DNA of 43,706 nucleotides from an uncultured Akkermansia sp. (GTDB lineage Bacteria > Verrucomicrobiota > Verrucomicrobiia > Verrucomicrobiales > Akkermansiaceae). This document shows positions 7,611 to 15,874 of the stretch, piece after piece. A model generated the notes under the pieces. The model did not search any database. It had not been told where the DNA came from and was given only the letters and a program-made list of their open reading frames with translations. Position numbers and translations under genes: made by a program. Each line of letters opens with the position of its first letter. Within the stretch, counting starts at the first letter, position 1. Location: the NCBI GenBank assembly GCA_947624205.1, contig CANQJI010000012.1:1-43706 (forward strand). Reading direction: 5' to 3'.

Positions 7611-8330
7611 TTAGAAGGCATTCTTGTCTTCTTTCTTCACGTCGCCGGTGCTGGCCTTCATACGCTTGTTCAGAGCATCCAGAGCACGGATGTTGGCACG
7701 GAGCATGGTGTTCACACGCTTCGCGCTCTTGACCGCGGCCTTGTAAGCCTGGGTGCCGGCCTCGTCGACCTCCTTACGAGTGTCGTCGAGACACTTCATG
7801 GCGTCATTAGCCTGGCTCTGCAGATTCTGCATGCCGGACTTGATGTCATCGAGGCTGATCGCGATGCCATCGCCACTCGGGATCTTCGCATCCTCGGAGA
7901 GACCCTTGATGGCACGATACGCCTTGGGAGAAACTTTCATACTGGTCGGATCTAGGTAGCCCAGCGTACCAGCGTTGTTTTTGGTCATCGCCTGGTTGAG
8001 CTTGGAGCGGGTCTCCTCGGCCTTCTTCAGCTTCTTCTCGGCGACCTTCAGACGATGCTGCATGACTTTCTTGCGGAAGAAGGTGGTGATGCTGCGGACC
8101 AGGCCGACAACAGTCTTCTTCCACCATGCAACACAGTTCTTGAACCAGTTGCAGATCTTCTCGCCGATAGACTCTTTCGCTTCGCTGGAGGTAGCGGCCG
8201 CCGTAGGAGCAGCGGGGGCGCTAGCAGCAGCATCCTCAGCCTCGAACGCCGCGATGAACTCGCGGTCATACAGGGCAAAGGGATCAATGCTCAGGACTTC
8301 CAGAGCAGCAGCGCAATCTACATCGTACAT
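7611..8330 (-). CDS. Helical, well-expressed protein of unknown function
   Basis: 239 residues. The ATG at 8330 (MYDVDCAAALEVLSIDPFAL) is chosen because GGAGGA lies 7 bases before; the ATG 15 bases earlier contains that site. Residues 28-55 contain REFIAAFEAEDAAAS followed by an Ala/Pro-rich linker. Residues 60-90 (WFKNCVAWWKKTVVGLVRSI) look amphipathic and membrane-binding. Residues 90-125 are a Lys-rich coiled coil, and the C-terminus is a second helical bundle. The IAAFEA segment recurs in altered form in the 6165 and 9213 products. Codon use is GC-rich, like the capsid gene. It has its own strong terminator. A virion-internal protein processed near the FEA site is one possibility; the family is not recognised. 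Confidence 0.65.
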   Translation of the reverse strand: MYDVDCAAALEVLSIDPFALYDREFIAAFEAEDAAASAPAAPTAAATSSEAKESIGEKICNWFKNCVAWWKKTVVGLVRSITTFFRKKVMQHRLKVAEKKLKKAEETRSKLNQAMTKNNAGTLGYLDPTSMKVSPKAYRAIKGLSEDAKIPSGDGIAISLDDIKSGMQNLQSQANDAMKCLDDTRKEVDEAGTQAYKAAVKSAKRVNTMLRANIRALDALNKRMKASTGDVKKEDKNAF

Positions 8331-8367
8331 AGTTTTATCCTCCATTCGTAGTGGTTGGGTATTTAAA

Positions 8368-9213
8368 TTAGAACATCGACAGGTCGACGATCAGGCTCTC
8401 GCACTCGGCGGCAACCTCATCATCATCCTCGTCGTCATCGGGGTCTGCGACGACGTCGTCGTCATCGTCTTCGTCGCAGTCGGCGCCACTGCACGCTTCC
8501 TCGATCCAGGAAGTATCAGTGGTCTCGTCATTGGTAGTGGTGCTTTCGAAGCAAGCATCAATCCAGTCAGTGCTGGTTTGAATAGCCTCCTCGATGATGT
8601 CGAATCCATCATCAGCCAGTTCGTCAACCCGCTCAAGCGCAGAACGGCCGCTGGTGTTGGAGCCGAGGAGATCCATCGTTTGCTCGAAGGCAGCGTCGAT
8701 TTCGTTATACGTGCGCATAACACTTGCCTCCTCAGGATGATCAAGGGTTTTCAAAGCAGATTCGAATGCAATATCGATATCTGGGTCAGTCGCACAGAAT
8801 TCGATGGATTCGGTGCAATTATGGGCGAGTTCATACTCACGTGCATTCAGGACGCCATAAAGAGCAGACAGATAGCCTTTGTACGCACAAAGTTCATTCG
8901 TTGTCACCGCTTCGGTGCTCTCGACAATTCCGCCAATCGTACGATAGACTTCCTTGGCAGGGCCGGCCAAAGCTTTAGACGCATTCCGAATGATCTGATT
9001 CCCATAAGACGCATCGATTTCTCCAGTTTTCATCTGTGCTACCGAGGTAGTGATAGCTTCAAGAGCCGTATTGTACTCGGTTGCTGCTTCTTTTACCTTA
9101 GAAATCTGTTTCTTGACCTCGTTAATATCCGTAATTCCTTGAACCTTAGCGCGGATACCAGGCACGAGATCGCTGATGGATTTCTTAGAGTAAACCCATT
9201 TTTTACTGTTCAT
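8368..9213 (-). CDS. Helical protein with repeated FES-type motifs and acidic tail
   Basis: 281 residues, ATG with GGAGGT 9 bases upstream. Residues 1-130 are helical (ISDLVPGIRAKVQGITDINE; VKKQISKVKEAATEYNTALE). Residues 140-230 hold three similar segments: DIDIAFESALKT, EIDAAFEQTMDL and WIDACFESTTTN. The last 50 residues are a poly-Asp/Glu tail ending VAAECESLIVDLSMF. It is upstream of the 7611-8330 gene with only 37 bp between, so probably one transcript. The repeated (I)(D)xAFE segments echo IAAFEA in the next gene and could be short binding or protease-recognition motifs. Acidic tails are common in phage head-core or DNA-mimic proteins, but no function can be assigned. Confidence 0.65.
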   Translation of the reverse strand: MNSKKWVYSKKSISDLVPGIRAKVQGITDINEVKKQISKVKEAATEYNTALEAITTSVAQMKTGEIDASYGNQIIRNASKALAGPAKEVYRTIGGIVESTEAVTTNELCAYKGYLSALYGVLNAREYELAHNCTESIEFCATDPDIDIAFESALKTLDHPEEASVMRTYNEIDAAFEQTMDLLGSNTSGRSALERVDELADDGFDIIEEAIQTSTDWIDACFESTTTNDETTDTSWIEEACSGADCDEDDDDDVVADPDDDEDDDEVAAECESLIVDLSMF

Positions 9214-9341
9214 AGCTGGATTACCTCCAAGATTTTCGATTTCGGTTTATTTCTCCTAGGGATCAAAAGTGGACTTGTATGGCCCACCTTTGAAAGACCA
9301 CTTAAATCCGCTTCTTTATTATCAATGTTTAACCATTTCAT

Positions 9342-9806
9342 TTACATCGGTATTCTAAGCATGATATCGCCATCATGCGTATACCACGATTTAAATCCAA
9401 GAGACTTCGCCAATGCAATGGATCCCTTATTGGTCTTATCCGCTCCCCAGGCGATCTCGGTAATCTTCGGATCACTCTTCGCCTCTTGAATTACCTTTTC
9501 ACAGCATAGCTTCGCATATCCTCTTCTACGGTATTCCGGATTCACGGCTACGGATATTGTAACACCTGTATGATTCCCTTCATACCTATACTCTCTCGTA
9601 TATGCGAAGGCTACAGGCAATTCTCCATCATATTGAATATAGGAATACCGCACAGCCTTTCTAAAGAACTTTGGATTCTCCATGATACTAAAATCGTTAT
9701 AATCATCCCTCTTCAGAGAAGCTACCACGATTTTCATATCTTCATAGGGATCACGCTCGTTATTCTTCTGAAAAGCCTCTAGAATCACACTATCAAATAC
9801 ATTCAT
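9342..9806 (-). CDS. GNAT-family N-acetyltransferase with N-terminal tag motif
   Basis: 154 residues, ATG with GGAGG 9 bases upstream. The GNAT core is clear: ITISVAVNPEYRRRGYAKLC is beta-4 plus the acetyl-CoA pyrophosphate loop (R-R-x-G-Y-A), and DKTNKGSIALAKSLGFKSWY is the motif B helix and strand typical of the family. The enzyme should transfer an acetyl group from acetyl-CoA to an amine; the substrate is unknown. The first twelve residues, MNVFDSVILEAF, precede the fold and match the starts at 5150, 6165 and 25619. ILE followed by AF has the form of a T4-type prohead protease site. I infer that the enzyme could be packaged in the capsid and the tag removed. Confidence 0.85.
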   Translation of the reverse strand: MNVFDSVILEAFQKNNERDPYEDMKIVVASLKRDDYNDFSIMENPKFFRKAVRYSYIQYDGELPVAFAYTREYRYEGNHTGVTISVAVNPEYRRRGYAKLCCEKVIQEAKSDPKITEIAWGADKTNKGSIALAKSLGFKSWYTHDGDIMLRIPM

Positions 9807-9848
9807 GATTCCTACAATCCTCCTATCTTAAAAAGAGACAAAAATAAC

Positions 9849-9894
9849 AAACCTTCCATGATCTTCACTATATCATGAATCATGGAAGGTTTTC
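9849..9894. terminator. Hairpin terminator in a divergent intergenic region
   Basis: AAACCTTCCATGAT pairs with ATCATGGAAGGTTT and is followed by T residues. It lies between genes that point away from each other (9806 leftward, 10017 rightward), so it may block read-through rather than end either gene. Confidence 0.65.
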
Positions 9895-9950
9895 TATATT
9901 CATCAGGAGTTTATTACTCTGTTTTAAAAGAGCAAAATCCCCTTTATTTA

Positions 9951-9991
9951 CTCATACTAACATTGGATGTTACATCCAATGTTAGTATGAG
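9951..9991 (+). promoter_or_regulatory. Perfect 5' leader hairpin, copy 1 of an inverted repeat
   Basis: A perfect inverted repeat (arm CTCATACTAACATTGGAT, apex GTTAC in the gene sense) 26 bases before the ATG at 10017. The same 41 bases recur at 19733-19773, and the flanks CCCTTTATTTA before and GAGGCCTCAAT after are also shared. The conserved T-rich box before the hairpin may be the promoter. Confidence 0.75.
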
Positions 9992-10016
9992 GCCTCAATA
10001 GGGGGATGATCATAAC

Positions 10017-10592
10017 ATGGCTTTATTTTTTAATGGTACTGAGATAGGAAATACCGATATTATCAAATTTGAGAATACAACACTCGAGAGAGTAAATTAC
10101 AAGGAATCCGATTCTGCAGAAGCAGTGCTGGTATGGGAAGCCGGATCTGTCACACCAGGCAATAAACCCGTAAGTTCTAGCTATAGTATCAGATGGGGAT
10201 GGAGTTCTGGTGGTAACTACGGTGCTACGCCACAAACCGTCTACTCGTATACCGCTGATGGCAATGGCTATATCACAATATCCGTTACTGGATCTGGAGG
10301 AGATACGTCTAGCAACGTTCCTGCGGGAGCATCCCCTTTGTATCCAGATGGATACCATCAGAGTGCATCGTGGAGTTGGAGAGGGTATCGTCTCGCTATC
10401 AACAATGTAGCTCAGTCTACTGTCACGATTCAATCTGGCGGAAGAGCGGTATCTTGCTATCGAATTCTAAAAGGTCAAACCTACGAAGTTCAAGGTCTAT
10501 GGGGTGCATATGTTGATTACGCCATCGGATTTGGCGGACTAGCAGCCAATCTAACCGGATCTTATTCTGTCACACCTGTAAGACCTGATTAA
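10017..10592 (+). CDS. Fibre/adhesin-type protein, paralogue of 19162-19707
   Basis: 191 residues. The start MALFFNGTEIGNTDIIKFEN is preceded by GGGGG at suitable spacing. Residues 20-60 (TTLERVNYKESDSAEAVLVW and EAGSVTPG) match ALEAIYYKNSESASPVLVWE of the 19162-19707 product and the 18458 product. The C-terminal ends also match (GSYSVTPVRPD against GSFTVTPVHPD). The body is Gly/Ser/Thr-rich beta-strand sequence with no charged catalytic centre. This is typical of small fibre-tip or decoration proteins, which I infer as its role. It is the only + strand member of the fibre cluster and shares its whole leader with the 19707 gene. It ends at a terminator shared with the sigma-like gene. Confidence 0.68.
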   Translation: MALFFNGTEIGNTDIIKFENTTLERVNYKESDSAEAVLVWEAGSVTPGNKPVSSSYSIRWGWSSGGNYGATPQTVYSYTADGNGYITISVTGSGGDTSSNVPAGASPLYPDGYHQSASWSWRGYRLAINNVAQSTVTIQSGGRAVSCYRILKGQTYEVQGLWGAYVDYAIGFGGLAANLTGSYSVTPVRPD

Positions 10593-10597
10593 AAAAC

Positions 10598-10655
10598 AAA
10601 ACTCCTCCAAGAGAAGTTCGGATAAAATGCATCATCCGACATCTTGGAGGAGTTT
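10598..10655. terminator. Shared terminator of convergent genes
   Basis: AAACTCCTCCAAGA pairs with TCTTGGAGGAGTTT around an inner TCGGAT/ATCCGA hairpin. The right arm lies inside the 3' end of the sigma-like gene (stop at 10632), so the coding sequence contributes to the structure. Confidence 0.75.
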
Positions 10656-11537
10656 CTTGTTGATTTTCTTGGAGATAGAATCCATATTCTTTTTGCGGAC
10701 AGAATCAAGTTGCTCAACAGCTCGTTCTACGGGCGATCCATTATTCGTCTGATAACGAGCAGATCCCCGAGTGGTAGACCAAGCAACTTCATCTGTGAGA
10801 TCGAAATAATCCGACCTCAATTGATCCGACTTCCGCATCTCATAGAGAGCGAGTAATTCTTGCTTCTTAATTTCATATTTAGAAACTTTCAGAATGGTAA
10901 TGAGGGCTTCGTGCCCAATACCTTCGAAGTAGAGAGATCGGATGACATCTTGCTGCAAAGGTGTTAATTCCTTCATAGCTTCATCCAGATGCTCTCGAAG
11001 CTTCTCAGTGAACATTCGCTCTTCTACCGATTGAATCGCTTTCTCAGCTTCGGGATCGACAACGAAGTCGACAAAGGTAATCGAATTCGATTCATCGCCA
11101 TGTTTACCGGGAACTTCACCATCCAGAGAAATGGTGTGTTGTAGCATGTCACCACCGTGATAGACGACTTTGCCATCTTCGGTTTCCACCGGATAGTATC
11201 TTCCGCCATGCCCATAGCGGTTACTGATCAGACCAACGATCCGATACTTGTGGGTTACTTTCAGATAATTGGTAAACTCAGTAAGAACTGATTTCTCGGG
11301 GCGCTCTTGTGTGGCGAAATGCTCTAGAGCGACTTGGAAGGAGAAGTATCCTTCCTGATAAAGGTCTTCCACTGTCAAGCCAAAGATATTGCACAGACTG
11401 CGATGCTTCCCATATTCTCTTCGGCAAACAATGCGAAGATCGGGATCCACTTTATTCCATAGCCATGAAATACAGTCCTTATCGCCCGCTTGTGCATAGG
11501 CGAGTTTTTCTTTATCGGTAAGATCCTTATTGGACAC
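10632..11537 (-). CDS. Sigma-70-like transcription initiation factor
   Basis: 301 residues. The start is GTG at 11537 with GAGGTG 7 bases before. Residues 50-105 resemble sigma region 2: GLTVEDLYQEGYFSFQVALE, then LTEFTNYLKVTHKYRIVGLI (the DLxQEG...F..Y pattern). Residues 190-235 resemble region 4: LTPLQQDVIRSLYFEGIGHE, then ILKVSKYEIKKQELLALYEM, a helix-turn-helix. The region between is long and divergent, and the C-terminal 50 residues are basic. It lies immediately upstream (in the leftward sense, beyond a terminator) of the beta' C-half. Together they suggest phage-directed promoter recognition. It could work with the phage's own polymerase or redirect the host's; the sequence does not decide. 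Confidence 0.75.
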   Translation of the reverse strand: MSNKDLTDKEKLAYAQAGDKDCISWLWNKVDPDLRIVCRREYGKHRSLCNIFGLTVEDLYQEGYFSFQVALEHFATQERPEKSVLTEFTNYLKVTHKYRIVGLISNRYGHGGRYYPVETEDGKVVYHGGDMLQHTISLDGEVPGKHGDESNSITFVDFVVDPEAEKAIQSVEERMFTEKLREHLDEAMKELTPLQQDVIRSLYFEGIGHEALITILKVSKYEIKKQELLALYEMRKSDQLRSDYFDLTDEVAWSTTRGSARYQTNNGSPVERAVEQLDSVRKKNMDSISKKINKKLLQDVG

Positions 11538-11607
11538 TTGGTCTCACCTCTTTTCGGCTTTATCATTTAAATGAGGGTTCAAATTATCGTATCGATACAG
11601 AGAGTAT

Positions 11608-11649
11608 AAATCGAAGAGTATTCCAAATCATCAGAATACTCTTCGATTT
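11608..11649 (-). terminator. Terminator of the beta' C-half gene
   Basis: AAATCGAAGAGTATTC and GAATACTCTTCGATTT form a perfect 16-bp stem with a 10-base loop, directly beyond the stop at 11657. Confidence 0.85.
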
Positions 11650-11656
11650 ATCGTTT

Positions 11657-12895
11657 TTATCCAAGAAGAAGTTTCTCGGGATCGACGTTGTTTACGTTCA
11701 CCTTAATCGAGTGGAACTTCTTCATCTGTTTCTGCATCAGCTCATTGGACAGTTTACCCGTCGTAAGACCGACATTGGTAATATCAAGACGACGGAAGCG
11801 ATCTCCAATGCAGGCATGGCAGAAGTTCTCACCAAGGCAACCCATCGGAGAGCGGAAACGCATAACCTTACCACGATAATCCTTCGAATTATCCGGCGTC
11901 AGGCATTCCAGTTTTCCATTGGGAAGCACCATGTATTGATAGAGCATCGATTCAATTACTCGGTCATCTGCCAGTAAGACTGGAATCGTATATTTACTTC
12001 CACAGTCCTCCTGATCACTAATCACTAGAGACTGATAGACAGAATAGAACTGCTTTGTCATGTAACCACCAACGGCAGTACCGACAGCTTTCGGATAGGA
12101 TGCGGAGACAACCATATCGGCGGCTTTCGAGATGTCTTGCTTTGAGATGCCGTTCATCATATTGGAAGTCATCATCTTATATTCCGAGGGATGAGAAGGA
12201 TCTTTAATAGGACCGACAATGACGGTATTGATCTTATAGTCATTATCGAACGATCCACGAGCACCAGACTTGTAGAGGGTCATGCCAGGATCGTCACCGA
12301 TAACGGCTTTGGCCTTCTCGACCAACTTATTATCAATATCCGAATAGTCAGCAACTGTCGGATGATCTTTCTGTGCCAATTCATCCAAAAGCTTTTTCTT
12401 CTCAGCTTCAACCTCAGGCAATGGACGAAGGATCTTCTCGGTGAAAGAAGGACTCGTAGCCGATACCAATTTAAGGCCATAGAATTCAAAAGCTTTCAAA
12501 TAACGAACGATTGCATCGGTATCGAGTCGTTGCTCGAGTACTGCATTGGCAATCCACCCAGCGATTTTACCCCAACTCTTTTTAGTAAAGACTTCATTGT
12601 AATAACCGCCAGGGATGATGGAATCCAAATTCCCTTCGATGCACAGCTTATTGAAGAGGAACTTGCCGACATTGGTTTGGATCTCTGTCTTGTTAATGTA
12701 CTCTCCAGCTTTCAGAGTAAACCGATCTTTGAAATGAAATTCTGGTTCACGCATCTCGACGTGGGTCTTTCCATTATCATCAGTCACCATCTTAGCACTT
12801 TTTGTAAATAACCGAGTGATCTCCGTAGTGGTCAACTCGGTCTTCTTCATATTCAAAAGTCGAGCTTTATCTCGCTCAGACAACTGATTTGCCAT
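11657..12895 (-). CDS. RNA polymerase beta' subunit, C-terminal half (split)
   Basis: 412 residues, ATG with GGAGG upstream (spacing about 12) and a small hairpin at 12916-12932. Hallmarks of the beta' C-terminal half are in order: LYKSGARGSFDN (residues 207-218), equivalent to the SGARGN segment; the bridge-helix/trigger-loop region GTAVGGYMTKQFYSVYQSLV (272-291), then DCGSKY; CHAC (359-362) in the C-terminal zinc-binding position; and LMQKQMKKFHSIKV (386-399), equivalent to the LTMRTFH segment. The protein lacks the catalytic DFDGD, which is on the separate gene at 39364. Split beta and beta' genes are known from phiKZ- and AR9/PBS1-related jumbo phages. It should assemble with the other half to form the active centre. 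Confidence 0.9.
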   Translation of the reverse strand: MANQLSERDKARLLNMKKTELTTTEITRLFTKSAKMVTDDNGKTHVEMREPEFHFKDRFTLKAGEYINKTEIQTNVGKFLFNKLCIEGNLDSIIPGGYYNEVFTKKSWGKIAGWIANAVLEQRLDTDAIVRYLKAFEFYGLKLVSATSPSFTEKILRPLPEVEAEKKKLLDELAQKDHPTVADYSDIDNKLVEKAKAVIGDDPGMTLYKSGARGSFDNDYKINTVIVGPIKDPSHPSEYKMMTSNMMNGISKQDISKAADMVVSASYPKAVGTAVGGYMTKQFYSVYQSLVISDQEDCGSKYTIPVLLADDRVIESMLYQYMVLPNGKLECLTPDNSKDYRGKVMRFRSPMGCLGENFCHACIGDRFRRLDITNVGLTTGKLSNELMQKQMKKFHSIKVNVNNVDPEKLLLG

Positions 12896-12980
12896 AAGAA
12901 AATCGTGCCTCCTTCAGTAGGATTACCCTACTTGTTTTTGGAGCCAGGAGATCCGACCTGTTCTAAAAATCCCAATAAAA

Positions 12981-13008
12981 ATCCCGCTACCGTAATTGGT
13001 AGCGGGAT
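12981..13008 (-). terminator. Terminator of the 13020-14105 gene
   Basis: ATCCCGCTACC and GGTAGCGGGAT form an 11-bp stem with a 6-base loop, followed in the leftward sense by TTTTTATT. Confidence 0.9.
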
Positions 13009-13019
13009 GTATTTAAGTC

Positions 13020-14105
13020 TTAATCGTCTTTCTCGATCGGACCGACCGCAGCCTGTGCTTCGATCAGCTCCTTGATGGAAATGGTCGAAACAGCGCCATC
13101 GACATGTGCGCCATCCAGAGTCACCCAGTACGGGGTAACGCGCAGATGGCCATCCTCGAAGAAGCAGTTCGGCACGTGAGCGATGGTCAGAGCCGCGAAC
13201 AGGCCAGAAGCCGGATCGAAGTTGGAGCTCAGATCGGCATCCTCACCCTGCGCCTTCAGAGTCTCGGAGATTTCGCCAACCTCGACGACATTGGGAGTGC
13301 CCAGACCGTTGTCACCAAGCAGAATCTTGAATCCAGCACTCTTGACATTCTTGTCAGGCAGCGAGGTTACCAGACGTAGGTTGATATACGGAGCCTGCAT
13401 GGTCGCATTGTCGGAGACCTGGCTCTTCAGAGTCAGAACCTTCTCCGGGATGAAACGAGCATGCAGAGTGCCAGTCGCCTCAGGAGCCGGAGTGGTGCAC
13501 TCGGCATCACTGAACCAGCCGCTGTACAGCTTGCCAACCACGGTCGGGTAGTTGGTCGCACTGAAATCGCCAGCATCCAGCTCCTTCTGGGTAGCGCCCT
13601 CGGGGCCGCCGGAAACCGCTTCGCCATCCGTAGTGGGGTCGTAAGCGTTGGGATCCTTGGTGGTGAAACGAACAGCCACATGGATGGTTTCGTTGCCATA
13701 AGTGTAGGTCTCGCGGCCGGTGTAGGTCCTGCCGGCAACGATGCCCGGCGCCAAACCATACCAGGTCAGCTTCCACTGATTCTCCTCAGTGCCGCCCCAG
13801 TCGGAGGAATGGTTCGCATCGGCAGGTTCGCCATCATCCAGGACCTTATCCAGAATGCCTTTGCCTTCCTTGTCGACAAAGCCAGTCAGGACCGGGAACC
13901 AGTACGCATTGATCGGCGCACCACCCTTCTTGTACGCAACGGCCTTCTCCAGATCTAGTTCATAGTCGACTACATAGGTCTCCTCGTTGAGCACGGCTTC
14001 ATTGATCGCAGCAAGGTTCTTCTGAACGTCTTGCTTCTCATCTTCGGGCGTCATCTTATCCCAAAGAGTTGCCTTCTTGATTTTAATATCAAACGTAGCA
14101 CCCAT
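13020..14105 (-). CDS. Probable virion surface protein with InlB-repeat-like segment
   Basis: 361 residues, ATG with GGAGGT 9 bases upstream. Codon use is GC-rich, suggesting high expression. Residues 178-225 (NYPTVVGKLYSGWFSDAECT, then TTPAPEATGTLHARFIPEKV) match the pattern of Listeria-Bacteroides/InlB B-repeats (GWF.da.ct...tLyA.f), which are small ubiquitin-like surface domains. The N-terminal 60 residues are helical and charged. Residues 60-178 contain YWFPVLTG and a strand-rich WYGLAPGIVAGRTYTGRETY block. The C-terminal 130 residues look like an immunoglobulin-like beta domain. It has its own terminator and sits in the fibre cluster. I infer a capsid decoration or tail adhesin; no enzymatic motif is visible. 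Confidence 0.65.
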   Translation of the reverse strand: MGATFDIKIKKATLWDKMTPEDEKQDVQKNLAAINEAVLNEETYVVDYELDLEKAVAYKKGGAPINAYWFPVLTGFVDKEGKGILDKVLDDGEPADANHSSDWGGTEENQWKLTWYGLAPGIVAGRTYTGRETYTYGNETIHVAVRFTTKDPNAYDPTTDGEAVSGGPEGATQKELDAGDFSATNYPTVVGKLYSGWFSDAECTTPAPEATGTLHARFIPEKVLTLKSQVSDNATMQAPYINLRLVTSLPDKNVKSAGFKILLGDNGLGTPNVVEVGEISETLKAQGEDADLSSNFDPASGLFAALTIAHVPNCFFEDGHLRVTPYWVTLDGAHVDGAVSTISIKELIEAQAAVGPIEKDD

Positions 14106-14125
14106 TTGATAGTACCTCCAGTTTG

Positions 14126-14902
14126 TTAGAAATTATAGGGAATGTAATGCATCAAGAGGTCCTTGTTGGCGACGGAGGGATCATGGTTAAATGCCACAAG
14201 TTCCTCAAAAGAGCCAAAGGAAATGATTTTGAAGAATTCTTCATACAAGGTCTCGAACTGTTTCATCGTATGCTTCGCTTCATTATACCCGAGACTGTCG
14301 AGATACTTGGAAGAGAAGGGTACGAGGATCCAGTGATGATAACGACACCATTGCTGAATCTTCTTCGGCGTTAGATAATAGGGTAGGAAGTACGAATCGT
14401 CGTTGATCCCTATCACGATATCGTATGCCAACCCTGTCGTATCCGAGTCATCGGATTCTTGATCATCTGGCGTAGACACCCGGTAGTTTACAATGATATT
14501 ACCGTTACACGAACAGAAGTTACTCGCTTTTATCATCTGGCAACGTACACAATCATCCGGCATATAAGCCGGTGTCACTTTCTCAGGATAGTAGAAAGCG
14601 ACATCGACTCCTAGTCTATCGATTGCTCGTATGAGTCGATAAATATCCGAGATATTCTGCACATCGAGCTTATTGGTAAACAGATTGACTCTCCGGTAGC
14701 CTGTCTTCTTCACCCGGCGCATGACTTCATCATAGATGCCAGGGCCATAGATGAATACGTTCAGTTCCATTCGAAGGGAAGTTTCTTCCACCATTAAGAC
14801 CGACTTTTGGTACCTGGGTAATTCACTGAGCTCCAGGTTAAAGATCTCCTCGAGATAACCAGAGACTCCAATGATGGGACACAGCTTAAAGTTGGTCTCC
14901 AA
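14126..14902 (-). CDS. Unknown protein with cysteine cluster
   Basis: 258 residues. The start is TTG at 14902, chosen because a near-perfect AGGAGGTGA lies 5-6 bases before and no ATG is placed as well. Residues 50-105 form an alpha/beta region (LNVFIYGPGIYDEVMRRVKK; RRVNLFTNKLDVQNISDIYR; VDVAFYYPEK) reminiscent of a Rossmann-like domain. Residues 115-135 hold four cysteines, CVRCQMIKASNFCSCNGN, a likely zinc site. The C-terminal half has an acidic insert (DDQESDDSDT) and aromatic strands. No family recognised. It is 20 bp upstream of the 13020-14105 gene's end region on the opposite side of its start, and probably forms part of a leftward transcript feeding into it. Confidence 0.6.
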   Translation of the reverse strand: METNFKLCPIIGVSGYLEEIFNLELSELPRYQKSVLMVEETSLRMELNVFIYGPGIYDEVMRRVKKTGYRRVNLFTNKLDVQNISDIYRLIRAIDRLGVDVAFYYPEKVTPAYMPDDCVRCQMIKASNFCSCNGNIIVNYRVSTPDDQESDDSDTTGLAYDIVIGINDDSYFLPYYLTPKKIQQWCRYHHWILVPFSSKYLDSLGYNEAKHTMKQFETLYEEFFKIISFGSFEELVAFNHDPSVANKDLLMHYIPYNF

Positions 14903-14972
14903 TGGATCACCTCCTGATTATAGGGCTGTTTCAATTTCGCTCTACTCTCCCTGGACAATAAGCGAAATAAAA

Positions 14973-15007
14973 AGAGAGGATACTTCCGTGTAGAAAGTAT
15001 CCTCTCT
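14973..15007 (-). terminator. Terminator of the 15024-15782 fibre gene
   Basis: AGAGAGGATACTT and AAGTATCCTCTCT form a 13-bp stem with a 9-base loop, followed in the leftward sense by TTTTTATTT. Confidence 0.92.
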
Positions 15008-15023
15008 AAATCTATGAAAAGGT

Positions 15024-15782
15024 TTATCTTGCGTACCAGAAAACTTGAATATCACTAGCTGGCTTCTCCCATACTTTGACAGTGACATTACCAGCACCAG
15101 GCGTAACAACACCACTATTCACGATCTGCAGGGCATCCCGTAGAGCTGAATCAGTTTCACGAACACCTGTGGGCCGAGCCATAGGAATGCCGAACTGCAT
15201 CGTGGCGGTTACAGCAGGACCACCGTCCTGTGTTGTACAGGTTGCAGTCTGCGTGTAACCGGCACTGTCATCACCTTTCCAGGCAGCTACGGTCAGTGTA
15301 GCCGCATAAAGGTGAAGTTGCTTAATATTCTCTACGTTCCCAAGGCCAAGGTTAGTACGGGCAGCTGCAGCAGTGGTTGCACCAGTTCCTCCATTGGTAA
15401 GAGGAAGCGTTCCAGTAACGGGGATGGCATCCTGTGCACCAGATCCATCAAATGTGACTGCAGTAGTAGAATCCAACTTTGTCTTCAGGCTTCTGGGAGT
15501 TGTGAGTTTCGTAGCACTCAGAACGTTCTTAGCATTGTCATGGGTGTTATCCACATTCCCGAGGCCAAGGTTGGTCGGAGTGAGATTGACATCACCGGTT
15601 CGATACACCGTTTCGGCAGAACCCTTCACTCTTGTCGGAGTTGCGATTCCACTGATCTGGGCTTCGATCTCACTCAACTTCGTTTTGAGGGATTTATTGG
15701 TTGCTACCGCAACAGCGTCCGACGTAGTAATCGGATAAAATGCTTTCCCCGAGGAATCGATCAATTTCCGGATGTAAGGCAT
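15024..15782 (-). CDS. Tail fibre protein with NGGTGATT repeats
   Basis: 252 residues. The ATG at 15782 (MPYIRKLIDSSGKAFYPITT) is chosen over one further up because GAGGAGA lies 8 bases before it and because the 18303 gene starts identically. Residues 1-45 are an adaptor shared with fibres at 18303 and 40966 (iRkL...G..fYPvT.sdAv...nkSLktkL). Residues 75-165 carry classic tail-fibre repeats: NLTPTNLGLGNVDNTHDN and LPLTNGGTGATTAAAARTNL, then GLGNVEN. The C-terminal 85 residues are a beta-rich tip domain ending VKVWEKPASDIQVFWYAR. Such proteins form trimers that bind host surface receptors. The shared adaptor suggests that several fibres attach to the same baseplate or fibre base. Confidence 0.88.
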   Translation of the reverse strand: MPYIRKLIDSSGKAFYPITTSDAVAVATNKSLKTKLSEIEAQISGIATPTRVKGSAETVYRTGDVNLTPTNLGLGNVDNTHDNAKNVLSATKLTTPRSLKTKLDSTTAVTFDGSGAQDAIPVTGTLPLTNGGTGATTAAAARTNLGLGNVENIKQLHLYAATLTVAAWKGDDSAGYTQTATCTTQDGGPAVTATMQFGIPMARPTGVRETDSALRDALQIVNSGVVTPGAGNVTVKVWEKPASDIQVFWYAR

Positions 15783-15817
15783 AACGAATATCTCCTCTAT
15801 CTTGTATTTTAAAGGTT

Positions 15818-15852
15818 TTTGCAACCTGAGGGTTTTATCCTCAGGTTGCAAA
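15818..15852 (-). promoter_or_regulatory. 5' leader hairpin of the 15782 fibre gene
   Basis: TTTGCAACCTGAGG pairs perfectly with CCTCAGGTTGCAAA (14 bp, 7-base loop). It lies between the previous leftward gene's stop (15875) and this gene's ribosome-binding site. No T-run follows in the leftward sense, so it looks like a leader element rather than a terminator. Confidence 0.6.
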
Positions 15853-15874
15853 TGTAATGGATTTGAGATTTTGA

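Noticed and set aside
7975..9489. 504-codon + frame across 8-9.5 kb
   Set aside because: Antisense to three leftward genes with clear starts, one of them a GNAT enzyme.
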